64,000 nt of DNA from JAWLBY01 sp041687455 (GCA_041687455.1 JAWLBY010000007.1:62001-126000); one strand, 5' to 3'; positions 1 through 9,518 are shown, counted from the first letter of the stretch. Notes: generated by a model not told the origin, from the sequence alone. A program made the numbers and translations.

Positions 1-1
1 G

Positions 2-1555
2 CTGGTGGTTGCGCTCGACCTGTCGGAGCGGATGCAGGCGGCCGATCTCGCGCCGAATCGGCTGCAGCGGGCCCGTTTCAAGTTGATGGACCTGCTGCGG
101 GCGCGGCAGGACGGGCAGATCGGCCTGGTCGCCTACGCTGGTGATGCGTTCACGGTCGCGCCGCTGACGTCCGACCATGCGACGCTGCAATCGCTGCTGG
201 CGGCGCTCGAACCCGACGTGATGCCGCTGCCCGGCCAGCGTGCCGCACGCGCGATCGAGCAGGCGCGGGCGCTGATCGCCGACGCCGGCTTCAGCGAAGG
301 CCAGGTGCTGCTGCTGACCGATCGCGCCGAGCCGGCCGCACTGGAGGCCGCGCGGGCCGCGCGCGCGGCCGGCATCGAAGTGTCGGTGCTCGGCGTCGGT
401 ACTGCGCAGGGCGCGCCGATTCCGCTCGCCGGCGGCAGCTTCGCTACCGACGCCGAGGGCCGCCCGCAGATGGCCGCGTTGGACAGCGACGCGCTGGCCG
501 CGCTGGCCGAGGCCGGCGGTGGCCGCTTCGTGCCGATCGCGGCCGACGCGCAGGATCTGCAGCAGCTCGGCATGCTGACGCCGCCGCCGTCGGCAATCGA
601 GCGCGCCACCAGCGAGCAGGTGCCGCGCTTCCGCGACGAAGGCCCGTGGCTGGTGCTGTTGATGCTGCCGTTCGCGGCGCTCGCCTTCCGGCGTGGCTGG
701 CTGGCCTGCCTGCCGCTGCTGCTGGTCGGCTTGCCGATGCCGGCACAGGCGTTCGACTGGACATCGCTGTGGGCACGCGACGAGCAGCGCGCCCAGCAGG
801 CGCTGGAGCGCGGTGAGCACGACCGCGCGCGTGCGCTGGCCCGCGACCCGCTGCGGCAGGGCAGTGCGGCGTACCGCGCCGGCGACTACGAAGCGGCAAT
901 CGCGGCGTTCACCGGCGCCGACTCCGCCGACGCGCACTACAACCGCGGCAACGCACTGGCCCGCGCCGGCCAGCTCGAGCAGGCGATCGCTGCCTACGAC
1001 GACGCCCTCGCCCGGCAGCCGGACATGGACGACGCGCTGGCCAATCGCGCCGCGGTCGAGGCGCTGCTGAAACAGCAGCAAGAACAACCGGACGGCGAAC
1101 AGGGCGGAGAATCGCCGCCCGCCGACGGCGATCAGCAGCCGCAGCCTGCCGACGGTCAGTCGTCGCAGCAGCCGTCGTCGTCCGGCGAATCCGGCGAGTC
1201 CGGCGAATCCGGCGAACCGGCCGATGGCGGCGAGGATGCGTCGCCGTCGCAGCAGCCGTCCGATGGCAACGACGACGCAGAGGCCGACAGCGGCGATGAC
1301 GCACCCGCCGACGCCGCCGAACAGCAGGAGGCCGAGGCGCAGCAACAGGCCCTGCAGCAGCAGATCGACGAAGCGCTGCAGCAGCAGGACGGCGAGCCCG
1401 CCGCCGCCGAACCGGCCCGCGATCCCGCCGAACAGGAGGCCGCGCAGGCCGTCGAGCAGCGCTTGCGGCGGATCCCGGACGACCCGGGCGGACTGTTGCG
1501 GCGCAAGTTCGCGCTCGAGCACCGTCGGCGGGTCCAGCAAGGAGACGATCGTTGA
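2..1555 (+). CDS. VWA-TPR protein (BatB/BatC-like), 5' end outside window
   Basis: The reading frame is open to the window edge, so the true start lies upstream. The visible part opens with the MIDAS-type motif DLSERM of a von Willebrand factor A domain (about residues 1-200). Two hydrophobic segments follow (about 215-250), then a periplasmic tetratricopeptide region (about 290-360, containing AHYNRGNALARAGQLEQA). The tail is very Gln/Pro/Ser/Glu/Asp-rich with short GES repeats. VWA plus TPR in one chain matches the fused BatB/BatC arrangement of many gammaproteobacteria. The stop overlaps the start of the BatD-like gene (TGATG), so the two are translationally coupled. By family this is an inner-membrane complex linked to envelope or oxidative stress tolerance. 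The exact function is inference. Confidence 0.85.
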   Translation: MVVALDLSERMQAADLAPNRLQRARFKLMDLLRARQDGQIGLVAYAGDAFTVAPLTSDHATLQSLLAALEPDVMPLPGQRAARAIEQARALIADAGFSEGQVLLLTDRAEPAALEAARAARAAGIEVSVLGVGTAQGAPIPLAGGSFATDAEGRPQMAALDSDALAALAEAGGGRFVPIAADAQDLQQLGMLTPPPSAIERATSEQVPRFRDEGPWLVLLMLPFAALAFRRGWLACLPLLLVGLPMPAQAFDWTSLWARDEQRAQQALERGEHDRARALARDPLRQGSAAYRAGDYEAAIAAFTGADSADAHYNRGNALARAGQLEQAIAAYDDALARQPDMDDALANRAAVEALLKQQQEQPDGEQGGESPPADGDQQPQPADGQSSQQPSSSGESGESGESGEPADGGEDASPSQQPSDGNDDAEADSGDDAPADAAEQQEAEAQQQALQQQIDEALQQQDGEPAAAEPARDPAEQEAAQAVEQRLRRIPDDPGGLLRRKFALEHRRRVQQGDDR

Positions 1556-3189
1556 TGCGCGTGCTGCTGTTCATTCTGTTCGCTATTGCCGCCGTCGATG
1601 CCGGCGCCGCCGCGCGAGCCTGGTTCGATCGCGAGACGGTCACGCTCGGCGAAACCGTCACGCTGAACGTCGAGGTCGACGGCGTACTCGGCAACCAGCC
1701 GGACCTGTCGCTGCTCGACCGCGACTTCCGCCGCATCGGTACCTCCAGCAGTGCCCAGGTCAACCTGGTCAACGGCCAGCGTCGGGCGCGCACGCTGTGG
1801 GCAGTCGCGCTCGAGCCGCTGCACGACGGCGTGATCGCGGTGCCTGCGCTGCAGTTCGGAAGCGACGCAACCGCACCACTGTCACTGACCGTGCTGCCGG
1901 CCCCGGCCGGCGCCAGCGGTGTCCCCGGCGACGATGCGTTCCTGCAGGTCGAAGCCGCGCCGCTCGATCCGTACGTGCAGCAGCAGGTCCGCTACACGAT
2001 CCGGCTGCACTACGCGGTGCCGCTGCTCGAGGGGCAGCTCGACGAACCTCAGGTCGACGGCGCCCGGCTGCAGCGGATCGGCAACGATCTCAGCTATCAG
2101 CGCGTGATCGAAGGACGCCGCTACCAGGTCGTCGAACGCCGCTACGCACTCGCTGCCGAACGCAGCGGCACGCTGCGACTGCCGGCGCCGCGGTTTCGCG
2201 GCCGTTCGGCCGGCGGCGGCCTGTTCGGCGGCGGTGGCGGCGTGCTGCAGGCGCGTGGAGACGAGCTGACGCTCGACGTGCGCCCGCAACCGCCGCAGGC
2301 AGCGACGCCATGGTTGCCGACGCCGGAGCTGACGCTCGAAGACGAAAGCGGCGCCTGGCCCGATCAGGTCCGGGTCGGCGAGCCGCTGACGCTGTCGCTG
2401 CGGGTGGCCGCGACCGGCCTGCTCGCCGAACAGTTGCCGGAGCTGGCGCTACCGCCGATCGACGGCGCGCAGGTCTACCCGGATCGCGAAAGCTCGCAGA
2501 CGGTCGAGGCCGCCGAGTGGTTCCGCGGCGAGCGGGTGCGCAAGTTCGCGATCGTACCGACCGTGGCCGGCACGCTGACGTTGCCGACGATCCGGATCGG
2601 CTGGTGGAACACCGACCGCGATCAGTCGCAGCAGGCAGAGTTGCCGTCGCGCACGATCCGCGTGCTGCCGGCCGCCGCCGGTACCGATCTCCCGTCACCG
2701 CCGGTCGAAGCCGATGCGGTTGACGGCCCGGCGCAGCCGGACGTCGGCGGCGCCGAGTCGCGACTGTGGCAATGGGCCACCGCAGCGCTGGCGCTGCTGT
2801 GGCTGGCGACACTGGGCTGGGGCTGGCGCCGTCGCACGGCACCGGCAGGCGGCGGGCGTGAGCGACCGTCCGGCGAACCCGCGCCGCCCCGGCCGAAAGC
2901 GCCGGCACTGGCCGCCGCACTGGCCGGCGATGATCCATCGGCGATCGCGATGGCGCTGCGCGCGGCCCCCCCGGACGGACCGGTCGCCGGCCTCGACGCG
3001 GTCGCCGATCGTCTGGCCGAGCCAGCACAGGCCGATGCGGTGCGTCGCTTCGAACGCGCGCTGTACGCCGGCGACGATGCCGCCGCCGCGATAGCCGAGC
3101 TGCGCCGGTCCCTGGCCGGCGGCCCGCGCTGGCGCCCGGCCGCCGGCGGTGACGATCGCTCCGATACGTTGCCGCCGCTGTATCGTTGA
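1555..3189 (+). CDS. BatD-like membrane protein
   Basis: The protein has 544 residues and starts at the ATG that overlaps the previous stop; an in-frame TTG one codon upstream is less likely. It has a signal peptide (VLLFILFAIAAVDAGAAARA) and a long periplasmic region of Ig-like beta-sandwich character with a glycine-rich loop (GGGLFGGGGG near residue 220). A transmembrane helix lies near residues 400-425 (LWQWATAALALLWLATLGW) and is followed by an Ala/Pro-rich cytoplasmic tail. This architecture and its place directly after a VWA-TPR gene identify it as the oxygen-tolerance BatD family. It probably acts in a membrane complex with the VWA-TPR protein. Confidence 0.82.
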   Translation: MRVLLFILFAIAAVDAGAAARAWFDRETVTLGETVTLNVEVDGVLGNQPDLSLLDRDFRRIGTSSSAQVNLVNGQRRARTLWAVALEPLHDGVIAVPALQFGSDATAPLSLTVLPAPAGASGVPGDDAFLQVEAAPLDPYVQQQVRYTIRLHYAVPLLEGQLDEPQVDGARLQRIGNDLSYQRVIEGRRYQVVERRYALAAERSGTLRLPAPRFRGRSAGGGLFGGGGGVLQARGDELTLDVRPQPPQAATPWLPTPELTLEDESGAWPDQVRVGEPLTLSLRVAATGLLAEQLPELALPPIDGAQVYPDRESSQTVEAAEWFRGERVRKFAIVPTVAGTLTLPTIRIGWWNTDRDQSQQAELPSRTIRVLPAAAGTDLPSPPVEADAVDGPAQPDVGGAESRLWQWATAALALLWLATLGWGWRRRTAPAGGGRERPSGEPAPPRPKAPALAAALAGDDPSAIAMALRAAPPDGPVAGLDAVADRLAEPAQADAVRRFERALYAGDDAAAAIAELRRSLAGGPRWRPAAGGDDRSDTLPPLYR

Positions 3190-3217
3190 CCGCGCCGACC
3201 GTCGACCGGGGAGTCCG

Positions 3218-4039
3218 ATGCGCCTGCCGTCATCCGCGCTGCTGCTGATGCTGGCATTGGCCGGCGCGACCGCCGCCGCCGACGACGGTCGCTTCGTGGC
3301 TCGGCCCGCCGAGGTGCGCAGCGACGCGTTGCGCGAGCTTGCCGCCGCCTTCGAGCACAGGCACACGCTGTCGCAGATAGCAGACGAACTGAATGCGATG
3401 TTCGTGCTGCCGCGCGATATCGGCCTGCGGCTCGCACAATGCGACCAGCCGAACGCGTTCTACGACAGCGAAGCGACCGAGATCCGCCTGTGCCTCGAAC
3501 TGATCGACGGCATCGCGACGGTGCTGCAGCCGCAATTCGACCATGAGGACGATTACGCCGACGCGCTGGCCGGTGCATTCATCGCGACCGCGCTGCACGA
3601 GGCCGGACATGCGCTGGTCGACGTGCTCGAACTGCCGATCACCGGGCGCGAGGAAGACGCCGTCGACCAGCTCGCCGCCTGGCTGCTGATCGAGGCCGGC
3701 GAGGCCACCGCGGTGCTCGGCGCCGCGGCGACCTACGACACCGGCACCAATGATGCCGATGCCGCTCGCGACGCGCTGGCCGGCGAACACCCGCTCGACC
3801 GGCAGCGCTATTTCAACCATCTGTGCTGGGTCTACGGCAGCGCGCCGCAGGCGCATCGCTTCCTGATCGACGACTGGCAGTTGCCGGAAGCGCGTGCCGG
3901 GCAGTGCGCAGCGGAATACGCGCTGATCGACCGGAGCTGGACCCGGCTGCTGGCCGCGCATCTGCGGCGCCCGGCCGCAGTACCCGCCGGGCTGCCGATG
4001 GCGTCGCCGGCCAGCGACCTCGGGCGCCCGCCGCGCTGA
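3218..4039 (+). CDS. secreted DUF4344-type putative zinc metallopeptidase
   Basis: The protein has 273 residues and begins 28 nt after the BatD-like stop, probably in the same operon. The chosen ATG follows GGGGAG and gives a clean signal peptide (MRLPSSALLLMLALAGATAA). An upstream in-frame start overlapping the previous gene would spoil it. The zinc-binding motif HEAGH lies at residues 127-131. A downstream REEDAVDQLAAW segment could supply the third ligand. Length, signal peptide and motif match the DUF4344 family of putative metallopeptidases, whose substrate is unknown. It is probably periplasmic. Confidence 0.8.
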   Translation: MRLPSSALLLMLALAGATAAADDGRFVARPAEVRSDALRELAAAFEHRHTLSQIADELNAMFVLPRDIGLRLAQCDQPNAFYDSEATEIRLCLELIDGIATVLQPQFDHEDDYADALAGAFIATALHEAGHALVDVLELPITGREEDAVDQLAAWLLIEAGEATAVLGAAATYDTGTNDADAARDALAGEHPLDRQRYFNHLCWVYGSAPQAHRFLIDDWQLPEARAGQCAAEYALIDRSWTRLLAAHLRRPAAVPAGLPMASPASDLGRPPR

Positions 4040-4100
4040 GCCGCGCGGTTCGATCGCCCGACCCGCACGCGGGCAACATCAGCCGCTGGACAGCACCGCC

Positions 4101-5105
4101 TCAGCCGAATCGCTTGCGCACTTCGTCGGCCCGCGGCACCGCCAGTGCCGCTCCATGACTCTCGACCGCAAGGCCGGCGACCCGGTTCGCGTACTGCACT
4201 GCCTCGCGGAACGGCCGCTGCGGATGCAGTGCCAGCCAGGCCGCGAGTCCGCCATTGAACGCGTCGCCGGCACCGGTGGTGTCGACCGCGCGGACGTCCT
4301 CGGCCGGCAACCGGTAATGCGCGGCACTGTCGTTGCGCGCGGCCGGATCGGCGTGCGAGACGAACACGCCGCGCGCGCCGAGCGTCAGTACCACGGTCGT
4401 CGTCGGCAAGCGCCGACACAGCGCATGCAGCGCGTCGTCGTCGAGCGCGAGCAGCGCATCGGCATCGACACTGTCGCCGTCGCGCGCGGCGATCAGCGCG
4501 GCGAATTCGGTTTCATTCGGGGTCAGCACGTCGGCGCCGGAAATCAGCGCGTCGCCGCCGCCGTCGAGCGGCGGTGCCGGATTGTGGATGCACAGCACGC
4601 CGGCCGCGCGGGCGATCGACTGTGCGCGCAGCGAAGCCGCCGGATGCACCTCGTGCTGGGTCAGCAGCACCTGCGCCGCTTCGAGATCGGCGCGTTGCGC
4701 CTCGATCTGTGCCGGCGACAGCACCGCATTGGCGCCCGGCGCGACGACGATCATGTTCTGCGCCTGGGCGTCGAGCAGGATCGCCGCGGTGCCGGTCGGC
4801 TCGCCGGCGACGACCTGCCAGCGGCCGTCGATGCGCTCCGATTTCGCCAGCGCCATCGCCGCGTCGCCGAGCGGGTCCCTGCCGATCGCCGCGACGAACA
4901 GCGTCGCAGCGCCCTGCCGCGCGGCGCTGACTGCCTGATTGAAGCCCTTGCCGCCGGGGCCGGTCGAGAACCGGCCGAGCCGCGTCTCGCCCGGCTGCGG
5001 GAAGCGCGCGGTCTGCCAGACGTGATCCTGATTGAAGCTGCCGACCACGACGACCTGCGCCGCGGTCTTGTTCGCCTTGCGTCGCGTGCTGCGCGTCGTC
5101 GCCAT
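4101..5105 (-). CDS. rbsK: ribokinase
   Basis: This 334-residue PfkB-family sugar kinase phosphorylates ribose to ribose-5-phosphate with ATP in the cytoplasm. Both family signatures are visible: GGKGFNQA at residues 51-58, and DTTGAGDAFNGG at 275-286 with the catalytic Asp. The preceding gene on the same strand is a NupC nucleoside transporter, so ribose released from imported nucleosides is the likely substrate. The ATG chosen precedes MATTRSTRRK. The frame stays open upstream into a palindromic repeat and is not considered coding there. The basic N-terminal 15 residues are longer than in E. coli RbsK. Confidence 0.9.
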   Translation of the reverse strand: MATTRSTRRKANKTAAQVVVVGSFNQDHVWQTARFPQPGETRLGRFSTGPGGKGFNQAVSAARQGAATLFVAAIGRDPLGDAAMALAKSERIDGRWQVVAGEPTGTAAILLDAQAQNMIVVAPGANAVLSPAQIEAQRADLEAAQVLLTQHEVHPAASLRAQSIARAAGVLCIHNPAPPLDGGGDALISGADVLTPNETEFAALIAARDGDSVDADALLALDDDALHALCRRLPTTTVVLTLGARGVFVSHADPAARNDSAAHYRLPAEDVRAVDTTGAGDAFNGGLAAWLALHPQRPFREAVQYANRVAGLAVESHGAALAVPRADEVRKRFG

Positions 5106-5128
5106 CCGAATCTTCCCGGCCGCATTTT

Positions 5129-5257
5129 TAGGAGCCGCTCCAGCGGCGACCTCGGCGTCCAACATGCCACAAGGGTTCCGATCCTGCGACCGTCCGCACG
5201 AACACGGGCGCTGGTGCCATGCGCGACCGGCCGGTCGCCGCTGAGCCGGCTCCTGCA
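5129..5257. repeat. inverted pair of REP-like palindromes
   Basis: Two copies of the TAGGAGCcGCTcCAGCgGCGAC type palindrome lie at 5129-5150 and, inverted, at 5234-5257, in the gap between rbsK and nupC. Related single copies occur at 12283-12305 and 40865-40888. The paired inverted arrangement resembles a BIME. It may act as an mRNA stabiliser or terminator between the two genes. Confidence 0.75.
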
Positions 5258-5263
5258 GCGGAG

Positions 5264-6547
5264 TTACAACCCGGAAATCACTCCGGCAATCGTCGCCGTC
5301 ATCAGCGTCGCCAGCGAGCCGCCGAACACCGCCAGCAGGCCGAACCGTGCGAGATCGGAGCGGCGCTCCGGTGCCAGTCCGCCGATGCCGCCGATCTGGA
5401 TCGCGATCGAGCTGAAATTGGCGAAACCGCACAGCGCGTAGGTCGCGATCAGCGTTGCCTTCGGGCTCAGGCTGACGCCTTCGACGTTGCCGGCGAGGAT
5501 TTCACCGAGGCTGGCATAGGCGACGAACTCGTTCAGCACGACCTTGGTGCCGATCAGCCCGCCGACCGTCGTCGCATCGGCCCACGGCACGCCGATCACC
5601 CAGGCGATCGGCGCCAGCACGAAGCCGAGCAGCGCGGCGAGGTCGGTCGGCTTGCCGAGCAGCGCCTGCAGACCGGTCACCTCGCCGAGCCAGGTCAGCG
5701 GCGCGTTGATCAATGCGATCAGCGCAATGAACGCGAGCAGCATCGCACCGACGTTGAGCGCCAGCCGCAGCCCGTCGGCGGCGCCCGATGCGGCCGCATC
5801 GATCACGTTCGCGGTGTTCTGCTCGACTTCGACCCGGACCTTGCCGAGCGTCAGCGGCTGGCCGGTTTCCGGCACCAGGATCTTGGCGATCACCAGCGTC
5901 GCCGGCGCGGCCATGATGCTGGCCGTGATCAGGTGCCTGGCGAACGCCGCCTGCTGCGCCGGATCGCCGCCGCCGAGCATCAGCACGTAGGCGCCGAGCA
6001 CGCCGCCGGCGATCGTCGCCATGCCGCCGACCATCAATGTCAGCAGTTCCGACGGCGTCATCTTCGCGATGTAGGGCTTCACCACCAGCGGCGCCTCGGT
6101 CTGGCCGATGAAGGCATTGGCGCAGACCGACAGCGTTTCGGCGCCGGACACCCGCATCACCTTGGTGATGACCCAGGCCATGCCCTTGACGATCGCCTGC
6201 ATCACGCCCAGGTGGTACAGCACCGACATGAACGCGGCGAAGAAGATGATCGTCGGCAGCACCTGGAACGCGAACACGAAGCCGAGTTTGTCGATCCGCG
6301 CAAGGTCGCCGAAGATGAACTGCGCGCCCTGCGCCGTGAAGCCGAGCAGCTTGACGAAGCCCTCCGACAGCGCGCCGAAGATCATCGCGCCCCATGGCGT
6401 CAGCAGCACGAACAGCGCGAACGCGATCTGCAGGCCGAGTCCGGTCGCGACCAGCCGCCAGTCGACCGCTCGCCGGTTGCGCGAAAAGGCCCAGGCGATG
6501 CCGAGCAGGATGGCGAGGCCCATCAGGCCGAACAGGACAGCGAGCAT
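5264..6547 (-). CDS. nupC: NupC-family concentrative nucleoside transporter
   Basis: This 427-residue inner-membrane protein has about ten hydrophobic helices. It carries family-typical segments: FIGQTEAPLVVKPY, LTLMVGGMATIAGGVLGAY and, at the C-terminal end, LCGFANFSSIAIQIGGIGG. It belongs to the CNT (SLC28-like) family, which imports nucleosides with H+ or Na+. It lies upstream of ribokinase on the same strand, consistent with nucleoside salvage. The REP pair separates the two genes, so they may not be co-translated. The length is usual for the family. Confidence 0.92.
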   Translation of the reverse strand: MLAVLFGLMGLAILLGIAWAFSRNRRAVDWRLVATGLGLQIAFALFVLLTPWGAMIFGALSEGFVKLLGFTAQGAQFIFGDLARIDKLGFVFAFQVLPTIIFFAAFMSVLYHLGVMQAIVKGMAWVITKVMRVSGAETLSVCANAFIGQTEAPLVVKPYIAKMTPSELLTLMVGGMATIAGGVLGAYVLMLGGGDPAQQAAFARHLITASIMAAPATLVIAKILVPETGQPLTLGKVRVEVEQNTANVIDAAASGAADGLRLALNVGAMLLAFIALIALINAPLTWLGEVTGLQALLGKPTDLAALLGFVLAPIAWVIGVPWADATTVGGLIGTKVVLNEFVAYASLGEILAGNVEGVSLSPKATLIATYALCGFANFSSIAIQIGGIGGLAPERRSDLARFGLLAVFGGSLATLMTATIAGVISGL

Positions 6548-6691
6548 GAAGATCCCCCGGATGCCGCCGACCCCGTGTCGCGGCGAAACTGCCGCAGGGT
6601 AGGGCGAGCGGGGCGGGCCGGCAAGCGCACCGGGTCGGAACCGGCCGGGCCGGGTGCGCGATGGCGGCGCCCGGCGATCCGGTGCGGCCGG

Positions 6692-7258
6692 TCAGCCGTT
6701 CGTGATCAGCACCCAGACGCCGAGCAGCCCGAACACGCCGGCCGCGGTCCAGCGCGCGACATGCAGCGGGATCCGGTGCGCGAACTTCGCGCCGAGCGCG
6801 AGCACCGGCACGTTGGCGACCAGCATGCCGAGCGTGGTGCCGGCGATCACCGCGGCCAGCGCGTCGAAGCGGGCCGCCAGCAGCACCGTCGCGACCTGCG
6901 TCTTGTCGCCCATCTCGGCGAGGAAGAACGCCGCGGCGGTGGCGATGAACGCACTCCGTGCCGACGGCACGATGGCATCGTCGTCATCGTCGAGCGTGTC
7001 CGGTTTCAGCGTCCACAACGCCACCGCGACGAAGCTGCCGCCGAGCAGCCAGCGCAGCATGTGTGCCGGCACGTGGTCGGCCAGCAGGGCGCCGAACGCA
7101 CCGGCCAGCGCGTGATTGGCCAGCGTCGCGACCAGGATGCCGAACGCGAGCGGCCAGAACGTCCGATACCGGGCCGCGAGCAGCAGTGCGAGCAATTGCG
7201 TCTTGTCGCCGATCTCGGCGATCGCAACGGCCAGCGTGGAGAACAGCAGGGCTTCCAT
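6692..7258 (-). CDS. UPF0016/GDT1-TMEM165 family Mn2+ exporter
   Basis: This 188-residue six-helix membrane protein carries the duplicated family signature E-[IM]-G-D-K-T at residues 15-20 and 115-120. An acidic run (DDDDDA, near 90) lies between the two halves. UPF0016/GDT1 proteins are Mn2+ (or Ca2+)/H+ exchangers; bacterial members export manganese. The start was set at the ATG preceding EALLFS, 5 nt after a GGAAGGA ribosome-binding site. The frame continues upstream into the riboswitch and is not translated there. The yybP-ykoY manganese riboswitch directly upstream supports a role in manganese efflux. Confidence 0.92.
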   Translation of the reverse strand: MEALLFSTLAVAIAEIGDKTQLLALLLAARYRTFWPLAFGILVATLANHALAGAFGALLADHVPAHMLRWLLGGSFVAVALWTLKPDTLDDDDDAIVPSARSAFIATAAAFFLAEMGDKTQVATVLLAARFDALAAVIAGTTLGMLVANVPVLALGAKFAHRIPLHVARWTAAGVFGLLGVWVLITNG

Positions 7259-7319
7259 GAGGTTCCTTCCGGGGCCGGGCAGTCGACGCGCCGTCGATAC
7301 CGCGCGGCCCGGCCGGGCG

Positions 7320-7440
7320 CACGGCATCAACCAGCGGTCTTGTCCGGCACGGTCACGGACCGGTCACCCGAAGCGCCATGGCCTGCGGCCAAGCATGTTG
7401 ACGCGTCGACGGCAGTGGTACTGCCGGGACTACTCCCCGA
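7320..7440 (-). promoter_or_regulatory. yybP-ykoY manganese riboswitch
   Basis: Read on the minus strand, the leader contains the conserved elements of this class in order: GGGGAGTAG (complement of 7430-7438), GTCAACA (near 7395-7401), and GGACAAGACC (complement of 7336-7345), with paired arms between them. These are the loop elements that form the Mn2+ site. The expression platform (7259-7320) is GC-rich, with CCGGGCC able to pair near the GGAAGGA ribosome-binding site. Control is therefore probably translational, switching the exporter on when Mn2+ is high. Confidence 0.88.
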
Positions 7441-7453
7441 TGGAAGCGGCGGC

Positions 7454-7459
7454 ATTGTA
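7454..7459 (-). promoter_or_regulatory. candidate -10 element for the riboswitch transcript
   Basis: On the minus strand the hexamer is TACAAT, one mismatch from TATAAT, 15 nt upstream of the first conserved riboswitch element. No convincing -35 hexamer is visible. It would give the Mn2+ exporter its own promoter, separate from the upstream permease gene. Confidence 0.4.
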
Positions 7460-7481
7460 CAGCGGGGCGCTATGCCGCCGC

Positions 7482-9344
7482 TCAGCGCACGAACGGCCAC
7501 ACCCACGGCACGACCAGCATCATGACGACCACGATCGCCGCCGTCAGCGGACCGCCGACACGGATGAAATCGCCGAACCGGTAGTTGCCGACGCCGTACA
7601 CCAGCAGGTTCGCCTGGTGGCCGATCGGGGTGATGAACGCGGTCGATGCGGCGATCGCGATCGCCATCACGAACGCATGCGGATCGATGCCCATGTCGTG
7701 CGCGAGCTGGATCGCGATCGGCGCCACCAGCACCACGCAGGCGGCATTCGACATCAACTGGGTCAGGCCGGCGGTCAGCAGGATCAGCAGCAGCATTGCC
7801 GCGTACGGGCTGTCATGGCCGGTGAAGAACATCAGGCCTTCGGCGACGAACGCCGCTGCGCCGGTGTGCTGCGCATCCATCGCCAGCGACAGCGGCATCA
7901 GCGACGCGATCATGAAGATCACCCGCCAGTCGACCTGCGCGTACATGTCGCGAACCGGCATGCAGCCGGTCGCGACCATCGCCAGCACGCCGGCCAGCGC
8001 CGCGACCGAGATGTGCACCAGGCCGGCCGCGGCCGCCAGCACCGTCGCCAGCATGATGCCGACTGCCAGCCAGCGTCGCGAATGATCGCGGCTGCCGCTC
8101 GACAGCCGGTTCACGACCAGGAAGTCGGGATTGTGGCCGAGCTCGTTCAGCGCGGCCGACGATCCGCGCACCAGCAGCACGTCGCCCGGCTCCAGCCGCA
8201 ACTGGTTCAGTCGCTCGTCCTGCTGCCGGCCGTTGCGGCGCAGGCCGAGCACCGCGACACCGTAGCGGGCCGGGAAGTCGGCCTCGCCGATCGACACCCC
8301 GAGCGAGCGCGAACCCGGCGCCAGCGCGACCTCGCCGATCAACTGCTCGCCGCTCGACGACAGCGCCTCGGCAGTGCGCTCGGGATCGACGATCTCGAGC
8401 ATGCCGCGGCCCTGCTTCTGCAGCAGCGCCGACGGATCGCCCTCGACCTGCAGGTGGTCGTCCTCGCGGAACACCGCTTCCGGCCACGGCACGAACGAGT
8501 AGCTGCCGTCGCCCTCGTCACGGCCGTAGCGGCCGTAGCGCAGCCACGGCCGGTCGTGCGCGCTCTCGCCGCGCTCGACCTCGAAGCGCCGGTGCACGCG
8601 CAGCACCGACAGCCCGAGGGTCTCCTTCAGGCGCGCCGCGTCCAGCGACTTGCCGATCAGCGCCGAGCCGCGCGGCACCGACGCCTCGGTCACGTAATGG
8701 CGCAGGCCGTTGCTCTCGTCCGGCGTCGATGCCGGCGTCCGCACCGGCACCAGCCGCGAACCGATCACGACGAAGTAGAGCAGCCCGGTGGCGAGTACCG
8801 CGAGCCCGGTCGGCACGAACTCGAACATCCGGAACGGCGCGTGGCCGGCGCGCGCCAGCGCCTCCGACGCGAGCAGGTTCGGCGGCGTGCCGACCAGCGT
8901 GGTCAGACCGCCGAGCAGCGAACCGAACGCGAGCGGGATCAGCAGCTTGGTGACCGGCGTGCCGGAGCGGTGCGCGATCGCGAACACGCTCGGCATCAGG
9001 ATCGCGACCGCGGCGATGTTGTTCATGAAGCTCGACATCGCGCCCGACAGCAGCATCACGATCACGGTCAGCCCGATCGGATGGCGCACGCCGCGCGCCA
9101 GTACCCAGGCGGCGATCTCGTCGGCCACGCCGGTACGGACCAGCGCGCCGGACAGCACGAACATGCAGACCACCGTGATCACCGCCGGACTCGCGAAGCC
9201 CGAGAAGCCTTCCTCGACGCCGAGGATGCCGGTCAGCATCAACGCCAGCAGCAGGCCGAGCGCGACCAGATCGGCGCGCACGCGCTCCGACGCGAACAGC
9301 GCGAGAGCGGCAAGCAGCAGGCCAAGCAGCAACAGCTTTTCCAA
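7482..9344 (-). CDS. SLC13-type permease with two TrkA-C (RCK) domains
   Basis: This 620-residue membrane protein has an N-terminal half of about five helices including LLSGAMSSFMNNIAAVAILM and PLAFGSLLGGLTTLVGTPPN, the hairpin motifs of the DASS/SLC13 fold. Two soluble TrkA-C-like domains follow (about 215-420; segments RGSALIGKSLDAARL and LAPGSRSLGVSIGEADFP). More helices complete the transporter. This layout is typical of bacterial SLC13 permeases annotated for sulfate, citrate or other anions, and the substrate cannot be deduced here. It is the first gene of the minus-strand run ending in rbsK. Confidence 0.88.
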   Translation of the reverse strand: MEKLLLLGLLLAALALFASERVRADLVALGLLLALMLTGILGVEEGFSGFASPAVITVVCMFVLSGALVRTGVADEIAAWVLARGVRHPIGLTVIVMLLSGAMSSFMNNIAAVAILMPSVFAIAHRSGTPVTKLLIPLAFGSLLGGLTTLVGTPPNLLASEALARAGHAPFRMFEFVPTGLAVLATGLLYFVVIGSRLVPVRTPASTPDESNGLRHYVTEASVPRGSALIGKSLDAARLKETLGLSVLRVHRRFEVERGESAHDRPWLRYGRYGRDEGDGSYSFVPWPEAVFREDDHLQVEGDPSALLQKQGRGMLEIVDPERTAEALSSSGEQLIGEVALAPGSRSLGVSIGEADFPARYGVAVLGLRRNGRQQDERLNQLRLEPGDVLLVRGSSAALNELGHNPDFLVVNRLSSGSRDHSRRWLAVGIMLATVLAAAAGLVHISVAALAGVLAMVATGCMPVRDMYAQVDWRVIFMIASLMPLSLAMDAQHTGAAAFVAEGLMFFTGHDSPYAAMLLLILLTAGLTQLMSNAACVVLVAPIAIQLAHDMGIDPHAFVMAIAIAASTAFITPIGHQANLLVYGVGNYRFGDFIRVGGPLTAAIVVVMMLVVPWVWPFVR

Positions 9345-9518
9345 ACGACACCGGGGGCGACAGTCAAAGGGCCGCCCATCCTACAGCGCGGGCGACCGAT
9401 GCTGCGCTGCCGCAATTCGGCCCTCGCCATCCGCGCGGGCCGCCGGCCGGAACGCGCGCCAGTGCTCGCTTTGGCGTGCGCGGACCGTCCGCGTTGAAAA
9501 ATCTGCTGGCCGATCGTG

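Noticed and set aside
6626..6660. Terminator after the manganese exporter
   Set aside because: GCGCACC/GGTGCGC arms can pair, but there is no T tract on the relevant strand and GC background makes such pairs common.
5219..7525. 768-residue plus-strand reading frame
   Set aside because: Arg/His/Gln-rich antisense of nupC and the manganese exporter; no recognisable domain.
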